DNA of 64,000 nucleotides from WLMZ01 sp031410915 (lineage in GTDB: Bacteria > Actinomycetota > Acidimicrobiia > Acidimicrobiales > Ilumatobacteraceae), in contig JANNZY010000039.1 of assembly GCA_031410915.1 (NCBI GenBank), forward strand, positions 6,107 through 70,106, written 5' to 3'. The notes beneath the pieces are model-generated. The model did not search any database, was not told the DNA's origin, and saw nothing but the letters and a program-made list of their open reading frames with translations. Each line of letters starts with the position of its first letter. Position 1 is the first letter of the stretch. The position numbers were made by a program, and so were the translations under genes. This document shows, piece after piece, positions 8,253 through 17,629 of the stretch.

Positions 8253-8870
8253 TCAGGAGATGACGACGACCTTGTCGCCGATGCCGAGGTGTTGCCAGAT
8301 CAGGCGCGACTGGTCGGGCAGCACCCGGATGCAGCCCGACGACTGACCGAACCACGCCTGTGTGCCCACCGTGTTGTAGGGCTGATACGGCGAGCCCGAC
8401 GCCGTGCGTGGCACGGCGTGGAAGCCGATGCGGGCGCCGGTGTTGATGCCGCGGGTGAACGCGACGAAGTTGTCGAGATACGAGAAGTGGCCGCCGAACG
8501 TGGACGTCGTGACAAGCGACTTGCCGTAGACGGTGTACGTCGCAGGACTCGGCTGTGCGATCGCGGTGGTGATCGGGAACTTCGCGTCGGCCACACCGTC
8601 GGTGCAGAGCCACGCCCGCTGGTTGGCGCGGTCGATGACCGCAGCGTGGCCCGTCGCCGGGCAGTTCGACCCACCACCGCCTGCTGGCGGAGCGACGGTG
8701 GGTGTGGCCACCGGCGGCGCCACACGGGTGGCGGGCGCGGTCGCGACGGCTGGGCCGTTGGTGTTGCCGATGCCATCACCGTTGTCAGCCGACGAGACGG
8801 GAACGCACACGCCGAGCATCGTCACGACAACCGCAGACAGGACGAAGCACTTCGAGATCACACGCCGCAC
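8253..8870 (-). CDS. secreted L,D-transpeptidase (YkuD domain)
   Basis: Peptidoglycan cross-linking enzyme of about 205 residues. The catalytic YkuD signature is clear: HAVPRTASG followed by WFGQSSGCIRVLPDQ with the nucleophilic Cys. An N-terminal signal segment (VLSAVVVTMLGVCVPVSSA) and an Ala/Pro/Val-rich linker precede the catalytic domain, placing it outside the membrane. Such enzymes make 3-3 cross-links or attach proteins to the wall. The reading frame opens at a TTG (8894), but GTG 8870 gives a normal signal peptide and is preferred; the start is not certain. It lies 26 bp downstream of the ABC ATPase gene and may be read through from that operon, although a shared function is not obvious. 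Confidence 0.82.
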   Translation of the reverse strand: MRRVISKCFVLSAVVVTMLGVCVPVSSADNGDGIGNTNGPAVATAPATRVAPPVATPTVAPPAGGGGSNCPATGHAAVIDRANQRAWLCTDGVADAKFPITTAIAQPSPATYTVYGKSLVTTSTFGGHFSYLDNFVAFTRGINTGARIGFHAVPRTASGSPYQPYNTVGTQAWFGQSSGCIRVLPDQSRLIWQHLGIGDKVVVIS

Positions 8871-8896
8871 GGATGCCGAGCGTACCCCGCGCAATC

Positions 8897-10666
8897 TCAG
8901 CCGGCGGGCACCACCGGTGTATCGGCCAGGAGGCGCTTGGTGTACTCCTGCTCGGGGTCGGTCAGGATCTTCTCGACCAAGCCGAACTCGACGATCTTGC
9001 CGTCAGCCATCACTGCAACACGACGCGCGATCGAGCGGACGACCGGCAGGTTGTGGGTGACGAACAACATCGCCAGGCCGAGGTCGCGCTGCAGATCGGC
9101 GAGCAGATCGATGATCGCGGCCTGCACGAGCACGTCGAGCGCCGACGTCACTTCGTCGCAGATCAATACGTCCGGCTTGGACACCAGCGCGCGGGCGATT
9201 GCCGCGCGCTGGCGTTCGCCACCGGACAGCTGATCGGGGTACTTGTTCGCGTATCCGGCCGTCAGCGACACCCGCTCCAACATCTCGCCCACGGCCCGCG
9301 TCTGTTCACTGCGACCGGCCCCACCGACGGCGAGCGGGCGGGCCACGGAGTCACCGATCGTTCGCCGGGGATTGAGCGACTGGTACGGGTTCTGGAACAC
9401 GTACTGGATCGCGAGCCGTTCCTTCGTCGAGCGATCGCGCGACGACTGGGCGAGCACCTTGCCCGACACACGCAGCTCGCCGACCCACTCGCGATGCAGC
9501 CCGCCGATCGATTTCGACAACGTGGACTTGCCCGAGCCCGACTCGCCGACGAGTGCGACGCACTCGCCGCGCTGCACATCGAAGGTCACGTTGTGCACGA
9601 CCTGGTGACCGGTGTACGAGCAGCAGATGTCGTCGAGCGACAATGCGGCATCGTGTTCTGCCGCGATAACGGCTGGCGGGGTCTGGTCGGCGCGCTCGAT
9701 GCGCTCCGGCACGGAGAAGGGGATCACGCAGCGTACGGAGTGCCCGGGCGATGCCTCCACCAACGGCGGCAGCCCGCCACGGCAGGCATCGTGGACGAGT
9801 TCGCAGCGCGGCGCGAAGAAGCACGCGTTCGGCCGGCTGCCCGGAGCCGGTGCGCGACCGGCGAGCCCGACCATGATCCGGTCGCCGGACATGTCCGGCG
9901 CAGCGGCGACGAGGTGACGTGTGTACGGATGACCCGGGTTGGCGAAGATTGCGGCGGTGGGGCCTTCCTCGACGACGCGGCCCGCATACATCACCGCGAC
10001 ACGGTCGGCCAGGTTGGCGACGACGGCAAGGTCGTGCGTGACGTACAGCGCAGCCACGCTGTGCTGGCGGCACAGCTGGCGCACCGTCTCCAGCACGTGC
10101 GCCTGGGTGGACACGTCGAGCCCCGTCGTCGGCTCGTCGAGCACGATCAACGCCGGTCGGCAAGCGAACGCCATCGCCAATCCGACGCGTTGTTGCTGGC
10201 CACCCGACAGCTGGTGCGGGTAGCGCTTCAGGAACGTCGGGGTGCCCGGCAGGAGCACTTCACTCATGACCTCGGCCACTCGCGCGCGGCGAGCGGCGTC
10301 GTTCGCGCCGTAGCCGTGAGCCTGGAGCACTTCCATGATCTGATTGCCGATGCGCAGTGCCGGGTTGAGCGCAGCGCCGGGATCCTGCGGCACATAGCTG
10401 ACGACGCTGCCCCGCAACTTGCGCAGCGCGCTCTCGTCGAGACCGCGCATGTCGTGGCCGTCGACACTGATCCCGCCGGCCGAGATGGTGGCACCGCGAC
10501 GTGAGTGACCGAGCGCAGCGAGTCCCACCGTCGTCTTGCCCGAGCCGGACTCGCCGACCAACCCGAGGACCTGCCCCGGTTCGATCATGAAGTCGACGTC
10601 GTCGACGATGTCGTTGCCGGTGGCACTCACGTCGATGCGCAAACCGGTCATCGTGAGCGCGGCCAC
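8897..10666 (-). CDS. fused oligopeptide/dipeptide ABC transporter ATPase (DppD-DppF type)
   Basis: A 589-residue protein with two complete ATPase domains, equivalent to DppD and DppF in one chain. Domain 1 has Walker A GESGSGKT (about residue 37), signature LSGGQQQRV and Walker B ALIVLDEPTTGLD, then the oligopeptide-family C-terminal extension with clustered cysteines (RPNACFFAPRCELVHDAC). Domain 2 has GESGSGKS (about residue 375), LSGGERQRAAIARAL and VLICDEVTSALD. It energises import through the two permeases encoded just upstream. The GTG start at 10666 overlaps the permease stop by 1 bp, so the genes are tightly coupled. Substrate class is not determined by the ATPase. Confidence 0.93.
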   Translation of the reverse strand: MAALTMTGLRIDVSATGNDIVDDVDFMIEPGQVLGLVGESGSGKTTVGLAALGHSRRGATISAGGISVDGHDMRGLDESALRKLRGSVVSYVPQDPGAALNPALRIGNQIMEVLQAHGYGANDAARRARVAEVMSEVLLPGTPTFLKRYPHQLSGGQQQRVGLAMAFACRPALIVLDEPTTGLDVSTQAHVLETVRQLCRQHSVAALYVTHDLAVVANLADRVAVMYAGRVVEEGPTAAIFANPGHPYTRHLVAAAPDMSGDRIMVGLAGRAPAPGSRPNACFFAPRCELVHDACRGGLPPLVEASPGHSVRCVIPFSVPERIERADQTPPAVIAAEHDAALSLDDICCSYTGHQVVHNVTFDVQRGECVALVGESGSGKSTLSKSIGGLHREWVGELRVSGKVLAQSSRDRSTKERLAIQYVFQNPYQSLNPRRTIGDSVARPLAVGGAGRSEQTRAVGEMLERVSLTAGYANKYPDQLSGGERQRAAIARALVSKPDVLICDEVTSALDVLVQAAIIDLLADLQRDLGLAMLFVTHNLPVVRSIARRVAVMADGKIVEFGLVEKILTDPEQEYTKRLLADTPVVPAG

Positions 10667-11559
10667 TACTCGGTCCTTCCTCTGTCGATGCCGGCGTTGG
10701 CTCTCGACAGCCCGTCACCGATCAGACCGGTGGCGATGGTGAGCACGGCGATTGCGATCGTCGGCAGCACGACACCCCATGGCTGCACGGCGAGCGCGAG
10801 CCGATTCTCCTGGATCATGGTGCCCCAGTTGGCGGCGTTCACGTCCGTGGAGAAGCCGAGGAACGCCAACGACGCGACGATACCGATCGAATACGTGAGC
10901 CGCAGGTTGGCCTCGACGAGCAGCGGCGCACTCACGTTCGGCAGCAGCTCGGAGAGCAATATCCGAGACCGACTCTCGCCGAGCGCCTCGGCTGCGGCGA
11001 CGAAGTCGCGTTCGACCACGACAACGGCCGCACCGCGGGTGACTCGGGCGATCCTCGGGGTCGTGGTGAGTGCGACGGTCGCGATGATCAGCCACGTCTT
11101 GGGTCCGAGCGTGGTGATCGCGACGAGTGTCAGCAGCAGTGATGGCAAGGCAAGGATGATGTCGATCGAGCGCATCAGCAGTTCGTCAAGCTTGCCCCGG
11201 TTCAGCGCGCAGAAGAGCCCGATGGCGACACCGAAGACCAGCCCGAGCGCGGTCGCCACGATCGCGAACAGCAGGATCGACCGGCCACCGAGCAAGAAGC
11301 GCGACCACACGTCCTGGCCGAGTTTGTCGGTGCCGAACAGCAACCCTGCGACATCGGACTTGTTCGGCGCGCCGACGCCCTCGGTCTCGCCGTGGGGCGC
11401 GAACAGTGGGCCGACGAGGGCGACGCCGAGCACGATCGCGAGCAGAGCGAGTCCGATCCGGGTGCGCCACAGCCGCAGCGATCGCCGGAACACTCCTGCC
11501 GGGCGGGCACCGACCGCTTCGCCCAGCGGCGTGTCGACGATGCCGATCGCGGCCGTCAT
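10666..11559 (-). CDS. ABC transporter permease (DppC/OppC type)
   Basis: A 297-residue inner-membrane permease of the peptide/nickel importer class. An N-terminal transmembrane segment (IGLALLAIVLGVALVGPLF) is followed by the OppC signature region FGTDKLGQDVWSRFLLGGR. The cytoplasmic EAA loop that docks the ATPase appears as AAAEALGESRSRILLSELLP, and further hydrophobic helices follow. ATG 11559 overlaps the stop of the upstream permease gene by 4 bp (ATGA), which fixes the start; the reading frame extends further upstream without coding character. Partner of the DppB-type permease and the fused ATPase. Confidence 0.92.
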   Translation of the reverse strand: MTAAIGIVDTPLGEAVGARPAGVFRRSLRLWRTRIGLALLAIVLGVALVGPLFAPHGETEGVGAPNKSDVAGLLFGTDKLGQDVWSRFLLGGRSILLFAIVATALGLVFGVAIGLFCALNRGKLDELLMRSIDIILALPSLLLTLVAITTLGPKTWLIIATVALTTTPRIARVTRGAAVVVVERDFVAAAEALGESRSRILLSELLPNVSAPLLVEANLRLTYSIGIVASLAFLGFSTDVNAANWGTMIQENRLALAVQPWGVVLPTIAIAVLTIATGLIGDGLSRANAGIDRGRTE

Positions 11560-12515
11560 GACAGCCGCGTCCGCAAGCGCGGGGTGACGAGGATCGTGCC
11601 GACGTCGGCAAGCAGGTTGCAGACGACGTACACGGCCGCGATGAACATCGCGATGAACTGCACGACCGGAACGTTGTGGGCCGGGATCGCCTCGATCAGC
11701 GCGCTGCCGATGCCCGGGTAGTTGTAGACCTTCTCGACGATCACGACCCCACCGAACAGGTACGCCAGGCTCAGCGCGATGACTTGGAACGTCGGTCCGA
11801 TCGCGTTCGGCATCGCGTGCCGCCACAGCACCACTCGCGGCGACATGCCCTTCAGTCGGGCCATCTCGACGTAGTCGCTCTCGAGCACCTCGATCATCGA
11901 CGCGCGTGTGGCTCGAACGACGTATGGCAACACCACGAGCACGAGCGTCAACGTCGGCAGCACGAGTCCTTCGATGTCGTTCCACGGGCGGACATCGCCA
12001 CGCACGTTCGACACCGCCGGGAAGACGTGCCAGACCTTCACCGACAGGAGCAGCACGAGGAAGGTCGCCGTCACGAACTCGGGCAGCGCGGCGAGGACGA
12101 GTGACGTGTAGCTGCTCACACCGTCGAAGGCCTTGTCACGACGCAGCGCCGAGTACGCGCCGATGGCGAGCGACAGCGGGATCGAGACGACAGCCGCGAT
12201 CACGACGAGGAACAGCGAATTGGCGACCCGCTCGCCCATGAAGCTCCAGATCCGGACCCCGTTGACGTACGACGTGCCGGGGTTGCCGCGCAGCAGATCC
12301 CACAGCCAGCCGAAGTACTGACGCAGCGCCGAACGATCCAAGCCGAGCTGCTTGCGCTTTCCGAGCAGCGTCGCCTTGACGGTTGCCTCTCGACCGAGGA
12401 TCGCCTTGGCCGGATCGCCGAGCAGCTGGGTCAGCAAGAACACGAGCACGGAGATGATGACGAGCGTGACAACGCCGAACAGGACCCGACGCACGATGAA
12501 CTTCGTTACTCCCAC
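11556..12515 (-). CDS. ABC transporter permease (DppB/OppB type)
   Basis: A 319-residue permease, first of the two membrane subunits. The N-terminus FIVRRVLFGVVTLVIISVLV is the usual DppB first helix, followed by the periplasmic region FGWLWDLLRGNPGTS, multiple helices, and the EAA-type loop EMARLKGMSPRVVLWRH. The length is normal for the family. The start is GTG 12515. The binding-protein gene ends 88 bp upstream on the same strand, so binding protein, both permeases and the ATPase form one operon in the classical order. Confidence 0.92.
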   Translation of the reverse strand: MGVTKFIVRRVLFGVVTLVIISVLVFLLTQLLGDPAKAILGREATVKATLLGKRKQLGLDRSALRQYFGWLWDLLRGNPGTSYVNGVRIWSFMGERVANSLFLVVIAAVVSIPLSLAIGAYSALRRDKAFDGVSSYTSLVLAALPEFVTATFLVLLLSVKVWHVFPAVSNVRGDVRPWNDIEGLVLPTLTLVLVVLPYVVRATRASMIEVLESDYVEMARLKGMSPRVVLWRHAMPNAIGPTFQVIALSLAYLFGGVVIVEKVYNYPGIGSALIEAIPAHNVPVVQFIAMFIAAVYVVCNLLADVGTILVTPRLRTRLS

Positions 12516-12602
12516 GGACCACCCATCACTCTCGAGGCCGCACGCACGCCGACCCGGTCGATGTCGCCATTCGATCCGGACCGGCGTGCACGAGCGCCGG
12601 AC

Positions 12603-14306
12603 TCAGACGTCGAGCCAGATGTTCTGGAACCCCCGACCGAAGTGGTCGAGGTTGAGCACATTCGGCCGACCAACGAGGCCCTGCACCGACGAGTGGTAGG
12701 CGTCGAGCAAGCTGTTGAAGAAGGCGATGATGTCGCCGCCCGCTTCGTACTGCTCCTCCTGCATCTTGTGCATGATCTTGTAGCGCGCTTCGGGATCGAC
12801 CGTGGCCAACGCCTCGTTGTAATCGTCGGTGAACGAGCTGCCCTCCGGCGGCCAGTGCGTCTCGGGGTAGGTCGACGTCTTCAGGCTGCCGGCCGCGACC
12901 TGCGTCAGGTACGGCTTGGTGTTCCAGAAGCTGGTGGCGAACGTTCGCTTGGTGTACTCGTCGCCCCAGTACTCGCTTCCGAGGACCTGCACGTTCACCG
13001 TCACGCCTGCGGCCTTGGCCTGGTCGGCGAACACGGCGGCCATTTCGGCCAGTCCCGCAGTGTCATTCGGGGCGAAAAGGTCGATCGTCAAGTCCGCCTG
13101 GCCGGCATCCTGGAGCAGCGCCTTGGCCGCGTCGATGTCCTGCACGCGCTGGGGAAGGTCGCCGGCGTATCCCGCGTCGAACGGCGAGTAGAGATCGTTC
13201 GCGACGCGGCCGTAGCCCGACAGGACCCGCTCGACCATTTCGTCGCGGTCGACGATGAGACGCATCGCCTGGCGGACCCGGACATCGTCGAACGGTGCCT
13301 GGTCGATGGCCATCGTGATCGGGAGGTAGCTGCCGGCCTGCGATTCGAGGATCTTGTAGTTGCTTGCGGACTCGATCGTGGAGACCTGTGCGAACGGCAC
13401 GTCGGCGATCACGTCGACTTGACCGGACAAGAGCGCGTTGACGAGTGCCGTTGCGTCGGCGAAGTCGATGATGTTGACGGCGTCGAGGTAGGGCTTGCCC
13501 GGCTTCCAGTAGTTGGCGAACTTCTCGTGCACGCTCTCCGAACCCGGCGTGAAGCTGGTCAGCTTGAATGGGCCGGTGCCGACCTGCTCGGGATCTTCAC
13601 GCGTGTAGCCAACAGGCACGATGCCGGTGGCGTACTGCGCGATCGCGTCCAGGAACGTCACGACGGCCTGGGTCAGCTGGATCTGCACGGTTCGCCCGTC
13701 GAGCTTGGTGATGCCGCTCGGCTCGAGCAGTGTCTGCAGGGCCGGCGACAGGCCGAGATCTTTGTCGATCAAGCGTTGGAACGAGTACACGACGTCATCG
13801 GCAGTCAACGTCTTGCCGTTGTGGAACTCGATGCCGTCGCGAATGGTGATGATGTAGGTGTCTGCCGCCTTGGCCTCGACCGACTCGGCCAGACCTTCGT
13901 CGTAGCCGATCTCGAACTTGTCGTTGTAGGTGACGAGGGTCTCCCAACCAGTCACGAGGCGAGCGATGTCGGGCTTGGCGACGATGTACTGGCCGTCGAT
14001 CAAGTCGTTCGTCCCACCGATCACGCCGACGCGCAACGTACCGCCCGTCTTGACGTCGCCCGTCGCAGCCAGCGTCGTGTCGCTGGCGGGCAGGGTCTGC
14101 GGCGTCGCCGACCCGCCGGTGGTCGCGACCGAGTCGGCCGTGGTCGGCGCAGTGCTGCCGCCCGACGTGGTGGCCGTCGAGCCCGATGACGTCTTGTTGT
14201 CGTCGCTTCCACAGGCGGCGAGGCCGAGCGCCGCGCTTCCCATCAACACTGTGCGGCGGCTGAACCGGCTCGGCAGCCAGATCATCCTTGGATTCTCTCC
14301 AGCCAT
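12603..14306 (-). CDS. solute-binding lipoprotein, family 5 (peptide/nickel/opine type)
   Basis: A 567-residue extracytoplasmic binding protein of the SBP_bac_5 class. The N-terminus combines a twin-arginine-like SRRTVLMG with a lipobox ending LAAC, followed by a Ser/Thr linker, so the mature protein is a membrane-anchored lipoprotein. Family features include GTLRVGVIGGTNDLIDG, the IRDGIEFHNGKTLTADDVVYS segment (positions about 165-185) and GTGPFKLTSFTPGS. It captures the substrate for the DppBC/DF importer downstream. Directly upstream on the same strand is a choline-sulfatase, so an alkylammonium or choline-ester substrate is conceivable, but this family also carries peptides and opines. 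ATG 14306 has a GGGGGAG site upstream. Confidence 0.9.
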   Translation of the reverse strand: MAGENPRMIWLPSRFSRRTVLMGSAALGLAACGSDDNKTSSGSTATTSGGSTAPTTADSVATTGGSATPQTLPASDTTLAATGDVKTGGTLRVGVIGGTNDLIDGQYIVAKPDIARLVTGWETLVTYNDKFEIGYDEGLAESVEAKAADTYIITIRDGIEFHNGKTLTADDVVYSFQRLIDKDLGLSPALQTLLEPSGITKLDGRTVQIQLTQAVVTFLDAIAQYATGIVPVGYTREDPEQVGTGPFKLTSFTPGSESVHEKFANYWKPGKPYLDAVNIIDFADATALVNALLSGQVDVIADVPFAQVSTIESASNYKILESQAGSYLPITMAIDQAPFDDVRVRQAMRLIVDRDEMVERVLSGYGRVANDLYSPFDAGYAGDLPQRVQDIDAAKALLQDAGQADLTIDLFAPNDTAGLAEMAAVFADQAKAAGVTVNVQVLGSEYWGDEYTKRTFATSFWNTKPYLTQVAAGSLKTSTYPETHWPPEGSSFTDDYNEALATVDPEARYKIMHKMQEEQYEAGGDIIAFFNSLLDAYHSSVQGLVGRPNVLNLDHFGRGFQNIWLDV

Positions 14307-14439
14307 GGGTGAACTCCCCCTGTCTCGCTGACGGCTCCCCCGTCATCCAGTGCAGCGAACCATAACGCAGGCGATCAGGGCAGTGCGACCAACTCTTTCC
14401 GATGGGCGAGATTCTTCCGCACTACGGTTTTACTATTCG

Positions 14440-15972
14440 TCAACCCGAAAGGCGACGACCGGTCTCGACGTCGTTCAAGTCGAGGTGATTGCGCATGTAC
14501 TGCTGCGCTGCGTCGACAGACGGCTGATGGTCCCACGCCGTGTGCCGGCCGCGTCGCAACGCGGTGTCAACGGTGCGTCGAGCGTGCTGGTTCGCCACCA
14601 CTGCGGCGCGCAGCTCGGCCGGATTCCAGCGTGCCCGCACCTCGGCCTCGAACGCAGCCACGGTCGCACCGTGCTTCGGATCGGCTGCGAGGTTGGTCAG
14701 CTCGTGCGGATCAACCGCGAGATCGAACAGCTGCGGCGGGTCGGCTTCGCAGAACACGAACTTCAGCGAGCCGCGACGGATCATCAGGATCGGGGCGATC
14801 GCGCCTTCGCCGAGGTACTCGCCGTAGACCGTGCGATCCGGCTCGCGGTGGCCGTGCAGCAACGGAACGAGGCTCGCCCCATCGGCGATCTCCGATGCCG
14901 GCGCACCGGCCAGGTCGAGCATCGTCGGCAACAGGTCGAGCAGTGACACGTTCTCGCCGACGCGTGCTGGAGCGATGCCGGGTCCGGCGACGATCAACGG
15001 GATGCGGCTCGCGCCTTCGAAGAAGTTCATCTTGTACCAGAGCCCACGCTCGCCGAGCATGTCGCCGTGGTCGGCTGTGAAGATCACGACCGTGTCGTCG
15101 GCCATGCCGCAGGAGGTCAAGGTAGCCAGCAGTTCGGCGACCCAGTCGTCGACGTACGCGACCGACGCGTAGTAGGCGTGGCGTGCGTTGCGAACGTGAT
15201 CGTCGGTGATCTCGACGCGGTCCATGTCGCTGACGTTGCGCAGCCGCCGGCTGTGCGGGTCGAGCCGGTCGACCGGCAGCGGCCCGACCGCGGGAAGGTC
15301 GATGGAATCGTGGTCGTAGCGATCCCAGTAGCGGCGGCGCATCGCGTACGGATCGTGGGGGTGCGTGAACGACGCCGTCAGCAACCATGGCCGATCGTCA
15401 GCGCTACGGGCGAGGTCGCGCAGCTTGCGCACGGCTCGGAACCCGACCTCGTCGTCGTAGTCCAGCTGGTTCGTCGCTTCCGCGATCCCCGCGTTGAGGA
15501 CGCTGTCCATGTTGTGGAACCACCAGTCGAAGCGCCCGTCCGCGTCGTCCCAATTCGGCGTCCATCCGAAGTCGGCCGGGTAGATGTCGGTGGTCAGGCG
15601 CTCCTCGAAGCCGTGCAGTTGATCGGGCCCGACGAAGTGCATCTTGCCCGCGAGGCACGTCTGATAGCCCGCCGTGCGCAGGTGATGAGCGAAGGTCGGG
15701 ATCGACGCGGCGAACTCTGACGCATTGTCGTAGGCACCGATGCGCGAGTTGCGCTGGCCGGACATCATCGTGAACCGCGCCGGCGCGCACAGCGGACTGT
15801 TGCTGTACATCGATTCGAACTGGACACCGGCGTCGGCCAGCCGCTGCAAGGCCGGAGCCTGCACGACGGGGTGCCCGTAGCTCGGCAGGAACGATGCCGC
15901 GAGCTGGTCGGCCATCACGAAGAGGAAGTTCGGTCGTCCCCCAGTGCCGTTCGACGAGGTGGTGATGCTCAT
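14440..15972 (-). CDS. betC: choline-sulfatase
   Basis: Type I sulfatase of 510 residues that would hydrolyse choline-O-sulfate to choline and sulfate. The formylglycine motif CAPAR (Cys62, in NSPLCAPARFTMMSG) and metal-ligand motifs MADQ (about 20) and FTADHGDMLGERG (about 300) are intact. The C-terminal segment DHQPSVDAAQQYMRNHLDLN (about 480-500) matches the terminal domain peculiar to choline-sulfatases (the RDASQQYIRNHMDL pattern), separating it from generic sulfatases. No signal peptide is visible, consistent with cytoplasmic BetC. It is followed by the binding-protein/ABC operon 134 bp away. The released choline feeds glycine betaine, the same end product as the carnitine cluster at 1-6.7 kb. 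Confidence 0.85.
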   Translation of the reverse strand: MSITTSSNGTGGRPNFLFVMADQLAASFLPSYGHPVVQAPALQRLADAGVQFESMYSNSPLCAPARFTMMSGQRNSRIGAYDNASEFAASIPTFAHHLRTAGYQTCLAGKMHFVGPDQLHGFEERLTTDIYPADFGWTPNWDDADGRFDWWFHNMDSVLNAGIAEATNQLDYDDEVGFRAVRKLRDLARSADDRPWLLTASFTHPHDPYAMRRRYWDRYDHDSIDLPAVGPLPVDRLDPHSRRLRNVSDMDRVEITDDHVRNARHAYYASVAYVDDWVAELLATLTSCGMADDTVVIFTADHGDMLGERGLWYKMNFFEGASRIPLIVAGPGIAPARVGENVSLLDLLPTMLDLAGAPASEIADGASLVPLLHGHREPDRTVYGEYLGEGAIAPILMIRRGSLKFVFCEADPPQLFDLAVDPHELTNLAADPKHGATVAAFEAEVRARWNPAELRAAVVANQHARRTVDTALRRGRHTAWDHQPSVDAAQQYMRNHLDLNDVETGRRLSG

Positions 15973-16063
15973 TGCGGTTGCACGCTACTGACGGGTCGGG
16001 GCCGCCGGGGAGATCACCAGCTACGGTGATCCGACCAGTCGATCGGTTTCGAGAGGGGACGCC

Positions 16064-17587
16064 GTGACCACGTCGGATCACGAGCAACGAACGGAGCGGG
16101 CGCTCGCCGGCAACCTTGCTCGCGAGGGCGAGAAGCTGGCCCGCCAGAGCAAGCTGTTCGTCCGCGACCGCATTGCCTTGTTGATCGACGCCGGAACCTT
16201 CGTCGAGGACGGACTGCTTGCCAACACGATGGCGACCGACCTCCCGGCCGACGGCGTGGTGACCGGAATCGGGCGCGTCGGCGGGCGACCGGTCTACGTC
16301 GTGGCCAACGATCCCACCGTCAAGGCCGGGTCCTGGGGCGCGCGGACCGTGGAGAAGATGGTGCGCGCCACCGAGTACGCGCTGCGTCACGAGCTGCCGA
16401 TCTTCTGGTTCATCGACTCAGCCGGGGCGCGGATCACCGACCAGGTCGACCTGTTCCCTGGCCGGCGGGGCGCGGGCCGCATCTTCTCCAACCAGATCAA
16501 GCTGTCCGGCAAGGCCCCGCAGATCTGCTGCCTGTTCGGTCCGTCGGCCGCGGGCGGCGCGTACATCCCGGCGTTTTGCGACGTCGTGATCATGGTCGAG
16601 GGCAACGCCTCGATGTATCTCGGTTCGCCGCGCATGGCCCAAGAGGTGATCGGCGAGGACGTGACATTGGAGGAGATGGGCGGCGCCCGGATGCACGCCA
16701 CCGTGTCGGGGTGCGGCGACAACCTCGCCGTCGACGACGCCGACGCGATCGAGCAGGCCAAGCAGCTCTTCAGCTACCTGCCGTCGTCGTGGCGTTCCGC
16801 CCCGGAGCCAATCCAGCCCGACGAGCCGGTGCGCGCGCTGACCCGGGCGGCGTTACCCGAAGCAGACTCGGCCGGCTACGACATGCATCGCGTCGTCGAG
16901 GGCATCGTCGATGCCGACACGTTCTTCGCTGTCAAGCCCTTGTTCGCACCGGAACTGATCACCGGCTTCGCCCGCCTCGACGGCCACACGGTCGGCATCG
17001 TCGCCAACAACCCGATGCACAAAGGCGGTGTGCTGTTCGGCGACTCGGCCGACAAGGCTGCGCGCTTCATCTGGATGTGCGACGCATACAACGTTCCGCT
17101 CGTCTTCCTGGCCGACGTGCCCGGCTTCATGATCGGCACCCAGGTCGAACGGCAAGGCATCATCCGCCACGGGGCGAAGATGGTCACTGCGGTCACCGAA
17201 GCGACCGTGCCGAAGATCTGTGTCGTCGTGCGCAAGGCGTACGGTGCCGGGTTGTACGCGATGAGCGGTCCGGCGTTCGACCCGCTCGCCACGCTGGCAC
17301 TGCCGACCGCGAAGATCGCGGTGATGGGTCCCGAGGCCGCGGTGAACGCCGTGTTCGCCAACAAGATCGCGGCGATCGACGACCCCGTCCAGCGTGCCGC
17401 CTTCGTCGACGCTCGCCGGCGCGAATACGAAGAGGACGTCGACCTGTTCCGCCTCGCCAGCGAGTTGGTCATCGACGCCGTCGTGGCCTTCGAATCATTG
17501 CGCACCGAGCTGATCACTCGCTTCGCCAGCGCAGATCCCGACGACCGTGACGCTGTCCACAAGCGCCACGCGGTCTACATGGGTTGA
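16064..17587 (+). CDS. acyl-CoA carboxylase beta subunit (carboxyltransferase)
   Basis: Biotin-dependent carboxyltransferase of 507 residues, the beta subunit type found in methylcrotonyl/propionyl/acyl-CoA carboxylases. Two crotonase-like halves are visible. The first contains WFIDSAGARITDQ and an oxyanion-type GPSAAGGAYIPAF. The second contains FLADVPGFMIGTQVE and RKAYGAGLYAMSGPAFDP. It transfers carboxyl from carboxybiotin to an acyl-CoA in the cytoplasm. No biotin-carboxylase alpha subunit is in the window, so the substrate is open. GTG 16064 is preceded by a good GAGAGGGGAC ribosome site, with TACGGT (16022-16027) as a possible -10. It is divergent from choline-sulfatase across 91 bp. 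Confidence 0.9.
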   Translation: MTTSDHEQRTERALAGNLAREGEKLARQSKLFVRDRIALLIDAGTFVEDGLLANTMATDLPADGVVTGIGRVGGRPVYVVANDPTVKAGSWGARTVEKMVRATEYALRHELPIFWFIDSAGARITDQVDLFPGRRGAGRIFSNQIKLSGKAPQICCLFGPSAAGGAYIPAFCDVVIMVEGNASMYLGSPRMAQEVIGEDVTLEEMGGARMHATVSGCGDNLAVDDADAIEQAKQLFSYLPSSWRSAPEPIQPDEPVRALTRAALPEADSAGYDMHRVVEGIVDADTFFAVKPLFAPELITGFARLDGHTVGIVANNPMHKGGVLFGDSADKAARFIWMCDAYNVPLVFLADVPGFMIGTQVERQGIIRHGAKMVTAVTEATVPKICVVVRKAYGAGLYAMSGPAFDPLATLALPTAKIAVMGPEAAVNAVFANKIAAIDDPVQRAAFVDARRREYEEDVDLFRLASELVIDAVVAFESLRTELITRFASADPDDRDAVHKRHAVYMG

Positions 17588-17629
17588 TCGAACGTGGTTC
17601 GCAGACGCGAACCCGGGGTACAAACGGTC

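Noticed and set aside
8702..10504. 600-residue plus-strand frame across the ABC ATPase gene
   Set aside because: Antisense to a gene with two complete Walker A/B sets; the translation is low-complexity.
12561..14189. 542-residue plus-strand frame across the solute-binding protein
   Set aside because: Antisense shadow; no signal peptide or domain, while the minus strand shows a lipobox and the SBP family.
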